A stretch of 64,000 nt of DNA from positions 15,642,492 through 15,706,491 of the forward strand of contig NC_061119.1 in assembly GCF_002878395.1 (NCBI RefSeq), given 5' to 3'. The notes beneath the pieces are model-generated. The model was given only the letters and a program-made list of their open reading frames with translations, had not been told where the DNA came from and ran no database searches. A program made the translations under genes and the position numbers. This document shows, piece after piece, positions 1 to 13,200 of this stretch (within the stretch, counting starts at the first letter, position 1; each line of letters begins with the position of its first letter). Source of the stretch: Capsicum annuum. Taxonomy: Eukaryota; Streptophyta; Magnoliopsida; Solanales; Solanaceae.

Positions 1-124
1 GACTGAGTCTGAAACATGGTGGCTGATTGAACTTATTCATGAATGCATGCAATGACATGGAGATGAGCACTTGGCTAGGACTAAAAATGGAAAAGAGATA
101 ATCTATAAAAAATTATTACCTTGA

Positions 125-1450
125 GCTGACTCTAAGAATGTGGAGAAAAGGTAAGGGTACTTAGTATGCATGTCTGATTCTTCTTCCCAAGTGGCTCCCT
201 TAACAGACTAATTCCTCCAAAGAACTTTGACTAAGGGAACTTCTTTGTTCCTTAGTTTGTGAATCTGCTAGCCTAAGATCTCAACAAGGAGTTCTTCATA
301 AGAAAGACTGCCCTGAACATCTATGCTTTCTAAGGGTACTACAATAGATGGGTCACAAATACACTTCTTTAGCAAAGAGGTGTGGAATACTGGGTGCGCT
401 GATGCTAAGTCTGTGAGCAACTCAAGCTCATAGGCTATATTTTCTAAGTGGCTTAAAATTCTGTAAGGTCCAACATATCGGGGACTGAAATTCCCCTTCT
501 TGTCAAACCTTTTCACTCCCTTCATAGGAGAGATATTCACATATACCCAATCTCCAATGTCAAACTCAAGATCTCTTCTCCTTACATTTACATAGGATTT
601 CTATCATCTTTGGTCTATCTTAAGACTCACCCTAATTAACTGAACTTTATCTAAAGCATTAAAGATTAAATCGGCTCCTATCAATGCAGTCTCACCTATA
701 TCAAACCAACCAATTATAGACCTATATATCCTCCCATAAAAATCCTCAAATAGATCCATATAAATGCTGGAATGATAGCTGTTATTATATGCAAACTCTA
801 TCAAAGGTAAGTGATTATCCTAGCTACCTTTAAAATCAAGGACACATGCTCTCAACATTTCTTATAGGGTCTGAATGGTCCTCTCTGCTTGACCATCTTT
901 CTGAGGGTGAAAGGATGTATTGAGGTGAACTTGGGTACCGAGACCCTTCTGGAAGGCTTTCCAATAGTGAGAGGTAAACTGAATACCCCTATCCGAAATG
1001 ATAGACAATGGGACACCATACAACCTAACTAACTCCCTAAGGTAGAGCTTGGGATAATCTTTAGCTTAATAGGAAGTATGGACTGGTAGGAAATGGGCTG
1101 ACTTAGTCATCTTGTCCACAATGACCCAAATCGAATCATGCTGACGACAAGTAAAAGGCAAACCTGTCACAAAGTCCATGTTCACTTCTTCCCATTTCTA
1201 AGTGGGAATACTGAACTCCTGCACAGAACCACTAGGCTTTTGGTGCTCAATCTTAACCTGTTGGAATGTAGAGAACTTAGATATAAACTCTGCAATGTCT
1301 CCCTTCATCCCACTCCACCAATAGATTTCTCGTAAATCTCGATAAATCATAGTGACCCCTGGATGAATAGAGTAGCGCACACTATGCGCCTTAGCACGAA
1401 TCCTCTATCTTAAGTCATCTACACATGGCACACATAATCTACCCTGGCAA
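125..1450 (-). pseudogene. Element A integrase and chromodomain remnant
   Basis: Integrase inserts the element cDNA, and the chromodomain steers chromoviruses to heterochromatin. The N-terminal zinc-binding part lies at 1198-1380, where the first His is kept (HPG) but the second His reads Arg and both Cys read Phe (SKFSTF), so the HHCC zinc site is gone. The core/C-terminal junction is at 604-804 (IEFAYNNSYHSS). The basic GKKGNFSPRYVGPYRIL-type segment lies at 268-540, followed by a chromodomain end near 125-230 (GATWE-like). Stops and frameshifts separate the pieces. Non-functional. Confidence 0.85.
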
Positions 1451-1519
1451 CATAATACACCATCTCCTCCTTGGGAGAAAACCTCTACTCTCTTTTTTAA
1501 CATACTCCTTCAACCTAAT

Positions 1520-2101
1520 CTACCTAGAATCCTTATCCTTCTTTTCTTTCACTTCGACAACCAAAGAAGATTCTAAACTATTTTGTACCCGCACACTACC
1601 CTCAGCTGAATCAACTAAATGGATACCTAGTCTAGAAAGTTGATGAACTTCCTGAACTAGTTTCTTCTTTTCATCCTTAACGTGAGTCACACTACCCATG
1701 GACAATATACTAAGGGCATCTGCCACTATATTGGCGTTGCCTAAATGATATAGAATACTCATGTCGTAGTTTTTTAACAATTCTAACCACCTTCTCTGGC
1801 ATAAGTTCAAATCTTTCTACGAAAATACATACTGCAAGTTCTTGTGATCTATGAACACATCAACATGCACCTCATACAGATAATGCCTCCAAATTTTCAA
1901 GGCAAACACAACAGCTGCTAACTCAAGATCATGCGTAGGATAATTTTTTTCATGGGGCTTAAGATGTCTAGAGACATAATCTACAAACTTAGCTCTCTGC
2001 ATCAAAACACAATCCAAACCAACTCTAGAAGAAACAACAAACCCGTCTGAACCATCTGGCAAGGTTAAAACTGGAGCTGAAGTGAGTCGACTCTTCAACA
2101 C
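1520..2101 (-). pseudogene. Element A RNase H domain remnant
   Basis: This domain degrades the RNA strand during reverse transcription. The segments [15 protein letters not shown] and VFIDHKNLQ carry the second and third catalytic carboxylates. The first is missing: where the family has a YCDAS-type motif this copy runs directly from VV to SSRVGL, a small in-frame loss. The frame breaks near 1815, and the tail (DMSILYHLGNANIVADALS) continues to 1520. It lies between RT and IN as expected. Confidence 0.85.
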
Positions 2102-3117
2102 CTGAAAACTCTTCTTACAAAAATCTAATCACTAAAACTTGACTTTCTTCTGAGTCAATCTGGACATGGAAGATGCAATAGGTGAAAACCCTTCAACAAA
2201 CCTTCGATAATAGCTAGCCAAACCCAAGAAACTCCTAATATTTGCTAGAGAGATAGGTCTAGGCCAGTTTCTTACTGTTTCAGTCTTTTGAGGATCAACT
2301 CTAATACCATCATCAAAAATAATATGACCAATTAAAGCTATTGACCTTAGATAAAATTTCCACTTGCTGACTTTGAAGAATAATTGATAGGCTCTAAGAC
2401 TCTGTAATACTATTCTTAGGTAGTCTGCATGATCATTTTCAGTTCAAGAATAAACTAGAATGTCACTGATGAAGACAATGATGAACATGCCCAAGTAATG
2501 TATAAACACTCGATTCATCAAGTCCATAAAGGCTGATGGGAATTTAGGAGACCAAAGGACATGATTAGAAACTCGAAGTGACCATACCGAGTTTGAAAAG
2601 CTATTTTCGGAATGTCACATTCTCTTACTCTGAGATGATGGTAGCCGAATTTGGAGTCTATCTTAGAAAAGTAACTGGCACCTTGAAGTTGGTCGAAAAA
2701 GTCATCGATTCTAGGAAGTGGGTATTTATTCTTGATTTTGACTTTTTTCAACTAACGACAGTCAATGCACATCCTAAGATATCTATCTTTCTTACGCACG
2801 AATATGACTATTGCGCCCCACGGGGAAATACTAGACCTAATGAATCCCTTATCTAGGAGGTTATTCAACTGTTCTTTCAAATCTTTGAGTTTGGATGGAG
2901 CCATTCCATATGGAAGAATAGTGATAGGCTCAGTATCCAGAAGAAGGTTTATTCCATAGTCAATTTCCCTTTTGGGAGGGACTCTGGGAAGGTCTTTAAG
3001 GAACACATCTGGAAACTCCCTTGCTACTGGAACTGATTCAAGGTTGGGAGTCTTGGAACTAGAGCTTTTGACCCACATAAAAGGATAGACACGTCCCTTG
3101 GATATCATTTTTCTCAC
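2102..3117 (-). pseudogene. Element A reverse transcriptase remnant
   Basis: The N-terminal part (2752-3117) contains the MAPSKLKDLKEQL start of RT and the SPWGA fingers motif. It continues in the 2518-2751 frame with YPLPRIDD and GASYFSKID. The active-site box, normally FIDD, reads FISD at 2462-2473, so the first of the paired catalytic aspartates is lost. A connection region (GIRVDPQ-like, about 2290-2320) leads to RNase H. At least three frame breaks are visible. Confidence 0.88.
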
Positions 3118-3179
3118 TCTAAGGTATGAAATAAATTGATCCCTAGGCGCTGTGGTACTACCCCTCCACTCAAGGATTG

Positions 3180-3720
3180 GTTTATTTGGAAACTAAATAT
3201 GAACAACTCTATTTCTATAATTAATTGAAGTATAGCATTAATGGAGCTAATTTATGTCTAGAATGACATCAAAATTAGTCATCTCTAACTCCATAAGATC
3301 TACTAAAATGACTTTCTAGGATATTGTGACCGAACAATTATTGTTACTTGCCTGACTATGATAGAGACACCTGCTGGCGTAGACATTGAGAAAGGCTCTA
3401 TTAAGGTTTCGGGACTAACTTCGATGTTGACCACTATATAAGGGGTTATAAAAGAAAGAGAACCTAAAAGGTCAAGCAAATCATAAACATATAAATAAAA
3501 TACCTGCAACATACCAGCTAACCATATCAGGAGAACGTTCTTGATCCTTTTAGGACTGAAGTGCATAGAGCCTATTTGGGGGCTGCCTACTAGTGGTACT
3601 AGAACCAAAACCCTACTGAGATGGGTGACCGGACTGAGTTGGGGGACAATTGTGCTAACTCTTTGGACCTTTTTATAGACGTTCTTAGATTTTATGACCT
3701 TGATTTCCATACCAAAACAT
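3180..3720 (-). pseudogene. Element A protease region remnant
   Basis: This matches the retropepsin region of the polyprotein. The segment YVYDLLD-LLGSLSFITPYIVV (3303-3710) aligns with the family pattern in which DPG precedes a Ser/Thr-rich stretch, but the Asp-Pro-Gly triad is not intact. A degenerate zinc-knuckle-like stretch from the end of gag precedes it near 3700-3720. No open frame spans the domain. Confidence 0.65.
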
Positions 3721-4750
3721 ACATTATTGCTACAGCTTCAAACACCCTGATGGTTCCTACCATATTTCTGGCAGAGAGGATTTGTCCGAACACTATTTAC
3801 ACTACCCTGAGACTTAAAGCATGGCACCATATCCTTATTGTCATTCCTAAATTTGGGCATTGGTGCACTAGATTAATATAGAGTTGGGACTAAAGTTTTT
3901 AGGTGGAAGTGAGGACGTTTACCTGCTTTTGACTTTGGCTGAGTGAAATTAAAGCTACCTATTCTAGTCCTTTTATTTTCTCTTTCTTTCCTTAACCTTT
4001 TTCTCCTCTATCAGCTGTGCATGGACCATCAACCTTGAAAATTTCATCTCTTTGATCAACATTGCGGTCCTACACTCTTTGACCAAACTATCAGATACCC
4101 CAGAAATAAACTTGCTTATCCTGGACCTGTTATCAGCTACTACATGAGGAGCATACCTGGCTAAGTAAGTAAACTTGAGGGAATATTCTTTCACACTCAT
4201 GTTACCCTATTTATGGTTGATGAACTCTAACACCATAGCCTCCATCATCTCTAACGGAAAGAATCTATCTAAGAAGGCAGTAGCAAACTCCTCTTAATCT
4301 ATTGGCCTAGACCTGCATCCCTATCCCCCTTCCACTACTTAAACTATGTATGAGATACATCTTGTAGATGGTAAGCAACCAATTCAGCACTCTCACTTGA
4401 ATTCACCCAAGCAACCAATTCAGTACTTTCACTAGAATTCACCCCCATAATATCTGTTACCTTCTACACCATGTCTAAGAATTCTCATGGATCCTCTCTG
4501 GACTTGGATCCCAAAAATGAAGGAGGGTTCATTTAGGTAAAGTCCTAAATCGTGGTTGCAGCAGTATTAGCCAATGATTAGACTGAACAATATCTGGTCA
4601 AATATTTTGAGCTGCTACAGACTGAGATTAAGTGGTTAATGCAGCTCTGAGCTATGCATGAGATACATGCTCATTCACGGGATCTTCCTGAATGGGCAGA
4701 GGAGCTGGATAATTTCCAATTCTTTATCCGTTAGTTTTCCTAAGAGGCAT
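3721..4750 (-). pseudogene. Element A gag remnant
   Basis: The start is placed at 4750, where the minus strand reads ATG then Pro-Leu-Arg-Lys, like the MPP/MAP-(K/R)-rich gag starts of E, J and D. The capsid core is readable at 3973-4200 (MSVKEYSLKFTYLARYAPHVV, then a basic KKVKERKRK tail), the part of retrotransposon gag that assembles the particle. Stops and frameshifts occur on both sides. A 221-base leader separates the ATG from the LTR end. Confidence 0.8.
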
Positions 4751-4950
4751 AATCTGTAAACAGAAGGTAAAGTTAAATTAGATAGAGAGTTTAACTTGAG
4801 ATCCTGATCATTCGTATGATATGGACATTGAGAAAGCAAAATTTTCCTAAAAGTCTCTTAGCCTCTTGCCCATAAGTGTGGCACGCCACACACCCATGCA
4901 TAAGACTTTACTCAACATGGATTTCTGAGTACCTAGGATGCTTTACAACC

Positions 4951-4970
4951 TTAGAATATGATACTAAGTT
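4951..4970 (-). other. Element A degenerate primer-binding site
   Basis: Directly inside the LTR end, the minus strand reads ACTTAGTATCATATTC where D and J have ACTTGGTATCAGAGCC. It is therefore a decayed site for the 3' end of initiator tRNA-Met. It fixes the LTR end at 4971. Confidence 0.75.
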
Positions 4971-7153
4971 TGTAATAACCCAGGAGTACAACCTAGATTC
5001 CACACGGTGCTTAAGGTCCCATGAGACCACAAGCTAACCTATGAACTGGAACCTGCTGTGAGCACTGAATAAAAATGATAAACAACATATGCAAAATTTA
5101 AACTAAAATGCGATAAGGTCTTAAACTTTTGAAATCATACTGACAATATAATAAAATGACTGCAAAGCACAATTGAAAGCAAATAACTGTCTGTACTAGT
5201 ATGAAAGCCTATAAACTGTTTGATAGTGGAGTTGATGGGACACGCCCCCAACTAAATCTGACTTAATAAATAACTAAACTACCTACATAACTAGATAGAA
5301 GATAACTCATCCTAGAAGGAAAAGGACGCACCACGAATGCTGCTGCTGTTGATGCTCTGGAAAGTCTAAGGACGATCGAGAATTTGAGCATCTGAACCTA
5401 TGATATAAGACATCATAGAAAAAGAAAATGAGTATGTGTTCAGTTCATTTGAATGTACTAGTATTCTAAATGAGGTTAGGCTGATATGCACGAGTTCGTG
5501 TTCATGAGTAATAAACTAACTGAATGTATAGCATGTGGTACTGATTAAGAATGCATGAGAACCATTAAGTGTGAAATGCATGACTATGCATAAAACAAGT
5601 ACTAAAGTAATTTGTAAACTGCAACACTAAATTTGATAATCAAGTATCTAGTAAACTATATGCTGTGGTCAAGCAATACTGAACTAAATTCTGAACTGAG
5701 TACTGAAACTAAAATTGTTGGAGTTTTAACTAATCGACATGCCTCAATATAGACTAATTGGGGTCCAACCTATAACCCTAGTTAGAAGGGTGTTAGTACC
5801 ATGCGATGGGTTACTAACAATGGATGGGTCAACCCTAATCTGGTAGGAAGACTCATTAGATGTATATATGTTTGTCAACCCTAGACCGGTAGGTAGACAT
5901 ATCAACCTACACTGGCTACATAGTTTTGTAACTCAGGGACTGCTACTAAGGGTCACACCCTAAGCTCGTAGGAATACCCCCATCCCTGGGTTCGCTCGGT
6001 GCTAAATCAAAACTAATCGCTAAACTGGACTTAGCTTGACTGAATTCATACTAACCATGTTAACTAACTGAGTACTACTGCTCATGATATGATTGAGACC
6101 CTTCTATAACCATTGAAAACTAAGTAAACAACTAAATTTTTGGGTATTCATAACCCCTAGGACTCAATAACATTAACAATAGAACCATACTACAATTTTA
6201 GTATCAAAACAAGTAGTCATTAATCAAAACTCATTCATCTAGATATTTAGTCAAAAACATGATAGGCATAATCTTGTACAGGGGAATGAACAACATACTA
6301 ACATACCATGGCTACAATATTAACTTCAAATTTAATGGTTTGACATGTGATTTACATCAATTAACATACATATTAGTTTATTCTACTTGAAATCCATATA
6401 TTCTTAACTTGAATATTTAACAACAAAACATTCATGGATGTAATTCAATTCAAATCATGTGAAACTCATAACTTAAATTTAAAAAGAGGTTCTTGGAATC
6501 CAAAGGTGGAAGGGACCCAAGGATGAAAACCTAGCATACCTTAGTTTCGAATTTGGGAAAGTTCCTGATGAATTCTTAAGGATTGGTCTTCAATGTTGAA
6601 GATCTAGGGCTTGTTCTTGAATGAGGATATTTTAAATTATGGAAAATTCAAGAATAAAATAGTAACTTATGCTTTTGGGACCCTAAATCCCATATTTTTG
6701 ATCAGTTGGGTGAAGGGAAAAGACTGATATGCCCTTGAAAAAATATGGCTGAAAGATGGAAATACATAGGGTGCGATGGAGCACGCACCATGGGATCTAA
6801 TCTGTCAAAATAGACCATGCACCGTAGTCACTATCGTGGGCTCTCCCCAGGGGTGAAATAGATGGTGCGTTGAGGGATAATCACACGATACTTCTATTTT
6901 AGACGTCCAAACACATCCTTACACTAGTCCAAAACTTTCAAAACTTGCCCGAGATGTACTATGGACTTCCCCAATCGTGAATCAGCTTAAAAATCAACTT
7001 CCCGATAATGGGAATATTAAAAATAAATTTATCAAAGTTAAGGGCTTGATAAATGACTAAGTCTTAACTCTTAGTGAAAATTTTTTAAGTCTTTGACCCT
7101 TTTTAACATGCAAGAGTGAGTTGAAATGTGCTAGAATTTTACGGGGTCTTATA
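4971..7153 (-). repeat. Element A 5' LTR (2183 bp)
   Basis: The minus-strand start at 7153 reads TATAAGACCCC, a mutated form of the TGTAATACCCC start seen in B, D and E, and the LTR ends TTACA at 4971. Near the start it shares segments with B's LTR (the stretch ending in TTAAGACTTAGTCATT). In the middle it has the block shared by all these LTR families (near 5810-6010: CTCGGTGCTAAAT and GGGTCACACCCT) with family-specific repeats of CAACCCTA-n-GGTAGG. No open reading frame of note. Confidence 0.85.
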
Positions 7154-7163
7154 ACCAAATATT

Positions 7164-7817
7164 GTGGCAAAGATATATATCATATTTTTCATCAATGGAT
7201 ATCAATATCATTCAAAAGATCAGGATGCCCCACGCAAGAATCAGAATATTGGAGTGACTTTATTAGGAACAAGTGATAGTTTTACTAGTACTATGGACCA
7301 AAATCTCATAGATGAAGAGCTGGTTCATTATGGAGTTATTCAGGATATCATTGAGTTTGATTACTATGATTGTTTTAGTGTTGTATTATTTAGATGTGAT
7401 TGGTATCAGAATGAAGTAGATGAGTATGAATTAACTTGAGTATACTTCAACAAGTTATGCAGTAAAGAGGATCCTTTTGTGTTGGCATCACAAGTTTATC
7501 AAGTTTTTTATTTTGTGGATATAATTGAGAAAGATGTTTATTATGCAAGGAATAAAGTCCTCATAGATTTGTATAATTTAGAGGAAGAGAATTGCCCTAA
7601 TATAGAAGAAATATTTTGGAGGGCACCTAATAATGACATTGGTCGCTCAACTAGATTATATGAGGATGACTTTAGATGGTCAAGAGAAGATGGAGCTATT
7701 GTTGTTGTTGATATTCTAACTACGAAAGAACATTCAGAAGATATAGGTGTGAAAACATCAAAAGAGGAGGATGAGTTTGACGGTACTGATTGGGATTGGA
7801 TGGAGGCAGATGATTAG
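7164..7817 (+). pseudogene. DUF4216-domain remnant (3' end of CACTA TNP2-type transposase)
   Basis: The first frame (7164-7439) has the DUF4216 pattern: a NGYQYHSKDQD-type segment, then YGVIQDIIEFDYYDCF and VVLFRCDWY. A single in-frame TGA (7437-7439) interrupts it, and the same frame continues with DPFVLASQVYQVFYFVD, the conserved end of this family, followed by an acidic tail ending in DWDWMEADD. DUF4216 lies C-terminal to the transposase in CACTA TNPD-type genes; its own role is not known. The transposase core itself is not here, presumably beyond element A. No start codon of the real gene is present, and the 7479 start is only a GTG inside the domain. Confidence 0.82.
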
Positions 7818-9779
7818 ACACAGAATCATCTTTTGTATATATATTTTATATTCATGCTATTTTATATCATTTTAAACATTTTCATTTTGAATTTTATTCT
7901 AAAATAGTATAATTTTATAGAATTTTCAAGGTCTGATTCAAAGGCCTCATTGACAAAATTTTTCCCCTTCAGCTTTTGCTTTTATAATTTGTGTTAGTGA
8001 ATCTTAATAGTTGCTTTATAGAGAAGTCTTCAGGAGATTATTATATGCCTGAAATTACTCGATGAAATTCCTTAATGGATTTATTTGAATGTTATTTTTA
8101 CTGTTTTTACTGTTAATTTTTCTCCACTTTTTGTCTCTCCCATTTTGCATTATATTTGTGCTGAGTTTCAAGATTTTTCAGAAATAGTCTGTCTACCCCC
8201 ACGAAGGTAGAATAAAGTTTTTGCACATTCCTTCCTTTATGGAGCTGACGTGAGGAACTGAATATGTTGTTGTGATAGTGTGACCATGGTCAATCACTTT
8301 ATAAGAAAGTAATTAAAAGGCTATCTGACAGCATATCATCACTTACATTAAACTATATTGAAAAGGTCGTGAAACCAATGATAAGTTCTAGGATTTCGTC
8401 AAGTCAACATCCTTCTATTTCCCTGTTTTAACAATAAGCACCTGGACTTTTGTCTTAAGAAATCTTCTCTGCGTTGGTAATATCTTCCATTTCCATCAGT
8501 ACATTTGCTTTTTCCAGCATCTCTTCATTGTTAAATCCCTTTCCCCTATGTGTTTGTCCATTTAGACAACTTTAATACCACGATAAGGTTTCTGTGATGT
8601 GATACTACTTCAGTGCTACGAATTAGAACGAACGATGCATAAATTCTTAGTATTATAGATTTCAAATGTGACTGGCTGAAAGGATCTTTTTAGATGTCCA
8701 ATTGCAGGCAATTGTCCAATTAAATATTAAGGAGAATTAGAAAAACAATTTGTACAAAACATTATTGTTCAATCTAACAAAACAATTAACAAGCTGTCCA
8801 CAAGATATGGGTGCAATAACAATCCAGGTGGATGACCCCTTAAGACAAAGGTTACATAGGAACTTAAAGGCTCCTCAAAAGACAACAATATTAGGCAACA
8901 TCCTTTTTGGTTCTATTTGTAAAGCTGGCTAATTGTGAGTAGGACAATAAAGACGTCCATACTAACCTTCATCGCCCATGCATTAATAGAATAAAGTTTG
9001 TGGAATTTATTTACCAAAGTTGGAAGTCCATTCTCAGTTACATGATGTCTTCCCCACAGTACTATAGTCTGCAAAAGTGTTGGACAAGTTTTTGTGCCTC
9101 ATCTAAAATCTAACCTCTTTTGCATTTGTCAATTGAAGATATCTGGGAAGATCATGTGTTTGATATAGTCAACTATAATGTCTACTGATAAGTTTGTATG
9201 CAGAGCTTAATCACTAATATCTAAATGTCCTTGTTTAATACATTCTGGGTAATCGGTTTACAACGTTTACTCATACGGACAATCGAGCCTACTTCTGATG
9301 TTAGCAATGTTTTGAAAGTGGTGCCATCCATTTATTTCTATTCACATTATTCTACTGTTTCTTTATTCATTTCTGTCAGTTAGCTTTACATTGCAGTTGC
9401 AGCTTGTTAGTTCACTGCCTGCATGTTATCCTCCTCTTTAACATCTCACCGCCTATTATCTTCGTATGCTTTATTTATTCCTAAAGCTCTACATCAAAAT
9501 TTATCATCTCATTCCCCTTCTCAAGAAAATTTATTTCTACATTTATTACTATGTTAATAATGTGTTATCTGGATTTACAGTAAACTTATTTGATGTTTTA
9601 TTTTCTGAACTTACAGAAACTTGAACAATCTTGAATCATGAAGGGTGTTCAAAAAATCATCAAAAAGTTAAGAACTTTATTTTAGTTGGATCACTAGTAC
9701 CTTTATGAAACAAACAGATAGTAGAGCACAACAAGAAGAAGAATACAACTACATAAAAGCAAAAGAAAAACATCAAAAG
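7818..9779. other. Non-coding spacer between the two CACTA genes
   Basis: AT-rich sequence without a convincing frame. It would hold the 3' UTR of the DUF4216 gene and the promoter and 5' UTR or introns of the next gene. A 60-codon frame at 8750-8932 has no recognisable motif and I do not treat it as a gene. Confidence 0.5.
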
Positions 9780-10019
9780 TAGATGGAGAAGTCAAACAAT
9801 GTTCCAGCTATATATCAAGTACCAGAACAAGTGTAACATATGTCTCCGGATTCTATCTTTCCTGCGGCACCAATAGAGGAGAAAGTGCAACAAGAATTGT
9901 CTGAATTCACCACTTGAGTATCACAACCAATAGTTGAACAAGTGCAACAAGATCAGTCACAATTTCCTAATTTTGAAGCAAATGAATAATCTGAAAAAGA
10001 AAAGAAATATATATGTATG

Positions 10020-10069
<50 letters not shown>

Positions 10070-10214
10070 TTCATACTATTTCATAAATTATCTACATTCC
10101 AACAATGTCGTTGTTCATATTATTGTAGTCCCTTCAATTAACAAAAGAAAAAAAGGCGCTACACAAATGCAAGCCGTACATGGATGGAGTGACTGACAAC
10201 TGATAGTGCTAAAT
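9780..10214 (+). pseudogene. Ptta/En/Spm-type CACTA protein remnant, 5' exons
   Basis: A Gln-rich N-terminal stretch is readable at about 9780-9990 (MEKSNNVPAIYQVPEQV, then VQQELSEF and VEQVQQDQSQF), interrupted by stops. A TA-microsatellite-containing intron follows, with an acceptor at TTGTAG (10123-10128). The next exon reads GATQMQAVH and ends IVLN at 10214, exactly where solo LTR H is inserted; the reading continues at 17145 with NELNQP. Repeats of VQQ in the N-terminus are typical of low-complexity leaders rather than a named domain. Confidence 0.65.
10008..10066. repeat. (TA)n microsatellite
   Basis: About 25 nearly perfect TA/AT dinucleotides, inside what looks like an intron of the CACTA second gene. 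Confidence 0.95.
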
Positions 10215-13200
10215 TGTAACACCCCTTACTATTCTTGACTTGTTTCAGCTCTTAGTTGCATGCATGAGAAGTTTAGAACATGAAAAAGTTTTCTAAGTGT
10301 TGAGAGACTTAGGCAAATTTTGAGCCTCCCAACTTTGAAGATTTTAAATTTGCTTTTTTCAATCCCGAGACGTAGATTCTTGAGTCAATTCATGTTCAGG
10401 GGTGTAAAGGGCATGTCTCGGGAAAGTTTTAGATTTTTCAGAAAAGGATTTGGCTATGTTTGGGTCATGAAAATGATATGTCATCGCGATTGTATTGACT
10501 CATGGTACCTATGGAGATGATCCCCCTAGCGCGTCATGGTGGACCTCCAAACCAGGATTCAGGTACGAACTTAAATGCCTGAGGGGCAATTATGTCCTTT
10601 TCTATCAATTCTATTCCTCTAATCCCGATTATTAACATAATTATGGCACAAAATTTCTCATTCTCTTCAATTCAGTCTTAACAAAACCCTTTCCTCTTCC
10701 CCAAGATATGAAAATTCAAGATTCTCAAGAAAAGTTTCAAGATTAGGGTTCTATTATTCAAACTAAGAAACTTAAGGTACGTGGGGCTATCCTAAACTTA
10801 ATGGGCATAGTGTATATGTTTTTAGTAAGTTTTAAAGTTATGAAATCATGCATTTATGAATGGTTCTAAAAATACTTTAAAGATTATGCATTGTGAACCC
10901 TTTTTGATGATATAGAGTTTTGATCTTGAGGCCCTTTTATAGAATAGAATCATATTTGTATACATAGAAGTATTTTTAGTTTTTTTTTTAAAGTGAAATT
11001 GAGAGCATGTATAATGAATTTCCCCCTCTCTTGTTATGATACCATTTGATCTCAATGTTGTGGGTTGTTAACTTACATGATTTGAAGCATGAGACGAATG
11101 ATTTAATATTTTTTATGAACGTAATGTTGGTTATGAATTGAATAGAGAGTGTTTTACTGTTTGCGAATGTTTTATTGGATAATTTAAAGAGTTGCATGTA
11201 TTGTTAGAAAGAAATTGGACATCATGTGTTAAAGTATTGAAAAGAGACAGCTTTTGCATAAGTTTCACATATTTTGAATTAAGAACTCTATTGCCTTGTT
11301 TAAATATTTTTGATGGTTGAATGATTGGGTTGATTGAAAACCAAAAGTAAAATATGATATGTCTTAGACATATGAATTTCAAGTATTGGTATGACGATAT
11401 CAAAAAAGACAATGCCATGATAAACATAGTATAGAACAGGATGCAAATTTTTATTTGGATTTTTTTTTAGGTTTTGAGTTTAGACAGATACCTGTTTAGA
11501 AAGGGTTAAAAATGGGCTTAAAGAGAGTTAGGTGAATACTTGAAGAAGGTTTGAGTCTGGGAATCTCATTGCTTGAAACTGTGTTTTGCTGATACGAGTT
11601 TTATTATATCCCAAATTGGCGATTATATGTTGGCCTTATGCCCCTTTGGCATATCAGAATCAGAAACTCCCACCCTTGCAGCAAACATGGGTTGGGGGCT
11701 TGGTTGCCGAGTCAAGGGTGAATTCTATTTAGCCCGTGGAATTGTAGAATTGTAGGGTATACCACCCAGCTCAAAAGTAAGATAAAGAGTTAAGATTTAC
11801 AAAATGTTTTGAAGTCTATTGAATCTACCCATGTACTTAAAATTTTTTATGTGTACATATTTTTATGAAATGCTCTCACCTATCTTGTTAAAAATATATT
11901 TTGTTTTTGAATTGTTCTACGTACCAGTACATTTTGTATTGACCCCCTATATTTCAGGATCTGAGGCTTAGTTCCAAGGCCCTACTAAGCAGTAGATTGA
12001 TTGTCAAATGTATGAAGTTGGTGAGCCTCCCTTGTTGTAACACCCCAAAAATGGGTCCCAAGACGTCACATGGTGCCCAAGACTACAAGTAGTCTCAAGC
12101 TAATCGTGTAAACTTTCTACTAAATATAAAACTCATATTAAAGGGGGTATAAGAATATAATCAATACTGAAATACTGAATTTAACTAATCATAATATATG
12201 AGAACCCATAAACTAGAAAGTCTAATCAACAAATACTGAAAATCTGAGTTATAACTTGTAGTTCGACAAGCCTCTACTACAAAAAACTAGAGAGCCACTG
12301 GGACGATCCCTAGCTAACTCAAACTGACTGAAAAGTACTAAAAATTAAACTACTAAGGTATATTGGAAAACTAAATAGCCGTGTCCCCAAACTATGAGGA
12401 TTTACCAACTATTGGATGTAGATGGAGATGCTCGAAATCACTCACGTTGTTGAAACTGAGCACCTGAACCTACTTTATTAAACAATGTGGCACATAGATA
12501 TATATGTAGATTAGTACTTCTGAAATGTACTGAGTATTTAGGGGTGAATGCATAAGTAAAGAAAATATCTCAAATTCATAAAAATTCATGAACGAATACA
12601 TGCTAGGTGTAATGACTCACATTAGCTTGAGAAACTAAAAGCTGAAAATTACAAATCATCAATAATAAAGCATGTTGTATAAATCTGGTGAGCCACCATA
12701 TTTGGTTCTAAATGATTTACTTGTATTCTGTCTTTAAAGCATGCCAGCTAAGTGAATAAATGAATCACTTTTATATCTGTAAACTGAAAGCAGTGATCTC
12801 ATATCTAAAGTTTGATGTAAAAAATTATCTGAATATAATTGTGAGCCTTTACACTTAGTTTTTAAAAGCTTTTTTGTTATTCTTTAGTAGTGGGCTGTAG
12901 GCTTTAGGGAGGTTCTTCTAAGCGACATAAACCATGTGATCTATCATAGAGTCCAGTGTCTAGTTTTACTAAGAGAAAAACCTCACATTGGGGAGAGGTG
13001 TCATACTCTTGCCAAGGAGTATAACCTGAGCTAAGTGATCACATCTGTAACTGTCATCCCTATAAATAGGAATAAACTAAATCTGTACGTACATTAGCTC
13101 ATAGTTTTGGGAAAGTAGGATTTGCTAAACCCACAATTTCCGCCTGGTGCTAAATGCTACTCCCTTTAATCTGTATGCTAAATCTGTGGGAAATCCATTT

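Larger units (their letters stand above)
1..7153 (-). mobile_element. Element A: Ty3/gypsy (Tekay-like) retrotransposon, 3' end off window
   Basis: Read on the minus strand, the order is 5' LTR (7153 to 4971), degenerate primer site, gag start at 4750, protease, reverse transcriptase, RNase H, integrase and chromodomain, ending near base 125. This is the gag-PR-RT-RH-IN order of Ty3/gypsy, and the C-terminal chromodomain with LTRs over 2 kb fits the Tekay/Del chromoviruses. The 3' LTR would lie left of base 1. Its left neighbour at 7154 is the interior of a CACTA element, so A appears to be inserted there; 7154-7158 (ACCAA) would be one copy of the target duplication, and the other is outside the window. 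All frames are broken. Confidence 0.9.

Noticed and set aside
8750..8932. 60-codon frame in the CACTA spacer
   Set aside because: No motif or neighbour support; starts at an arbitrary codon.
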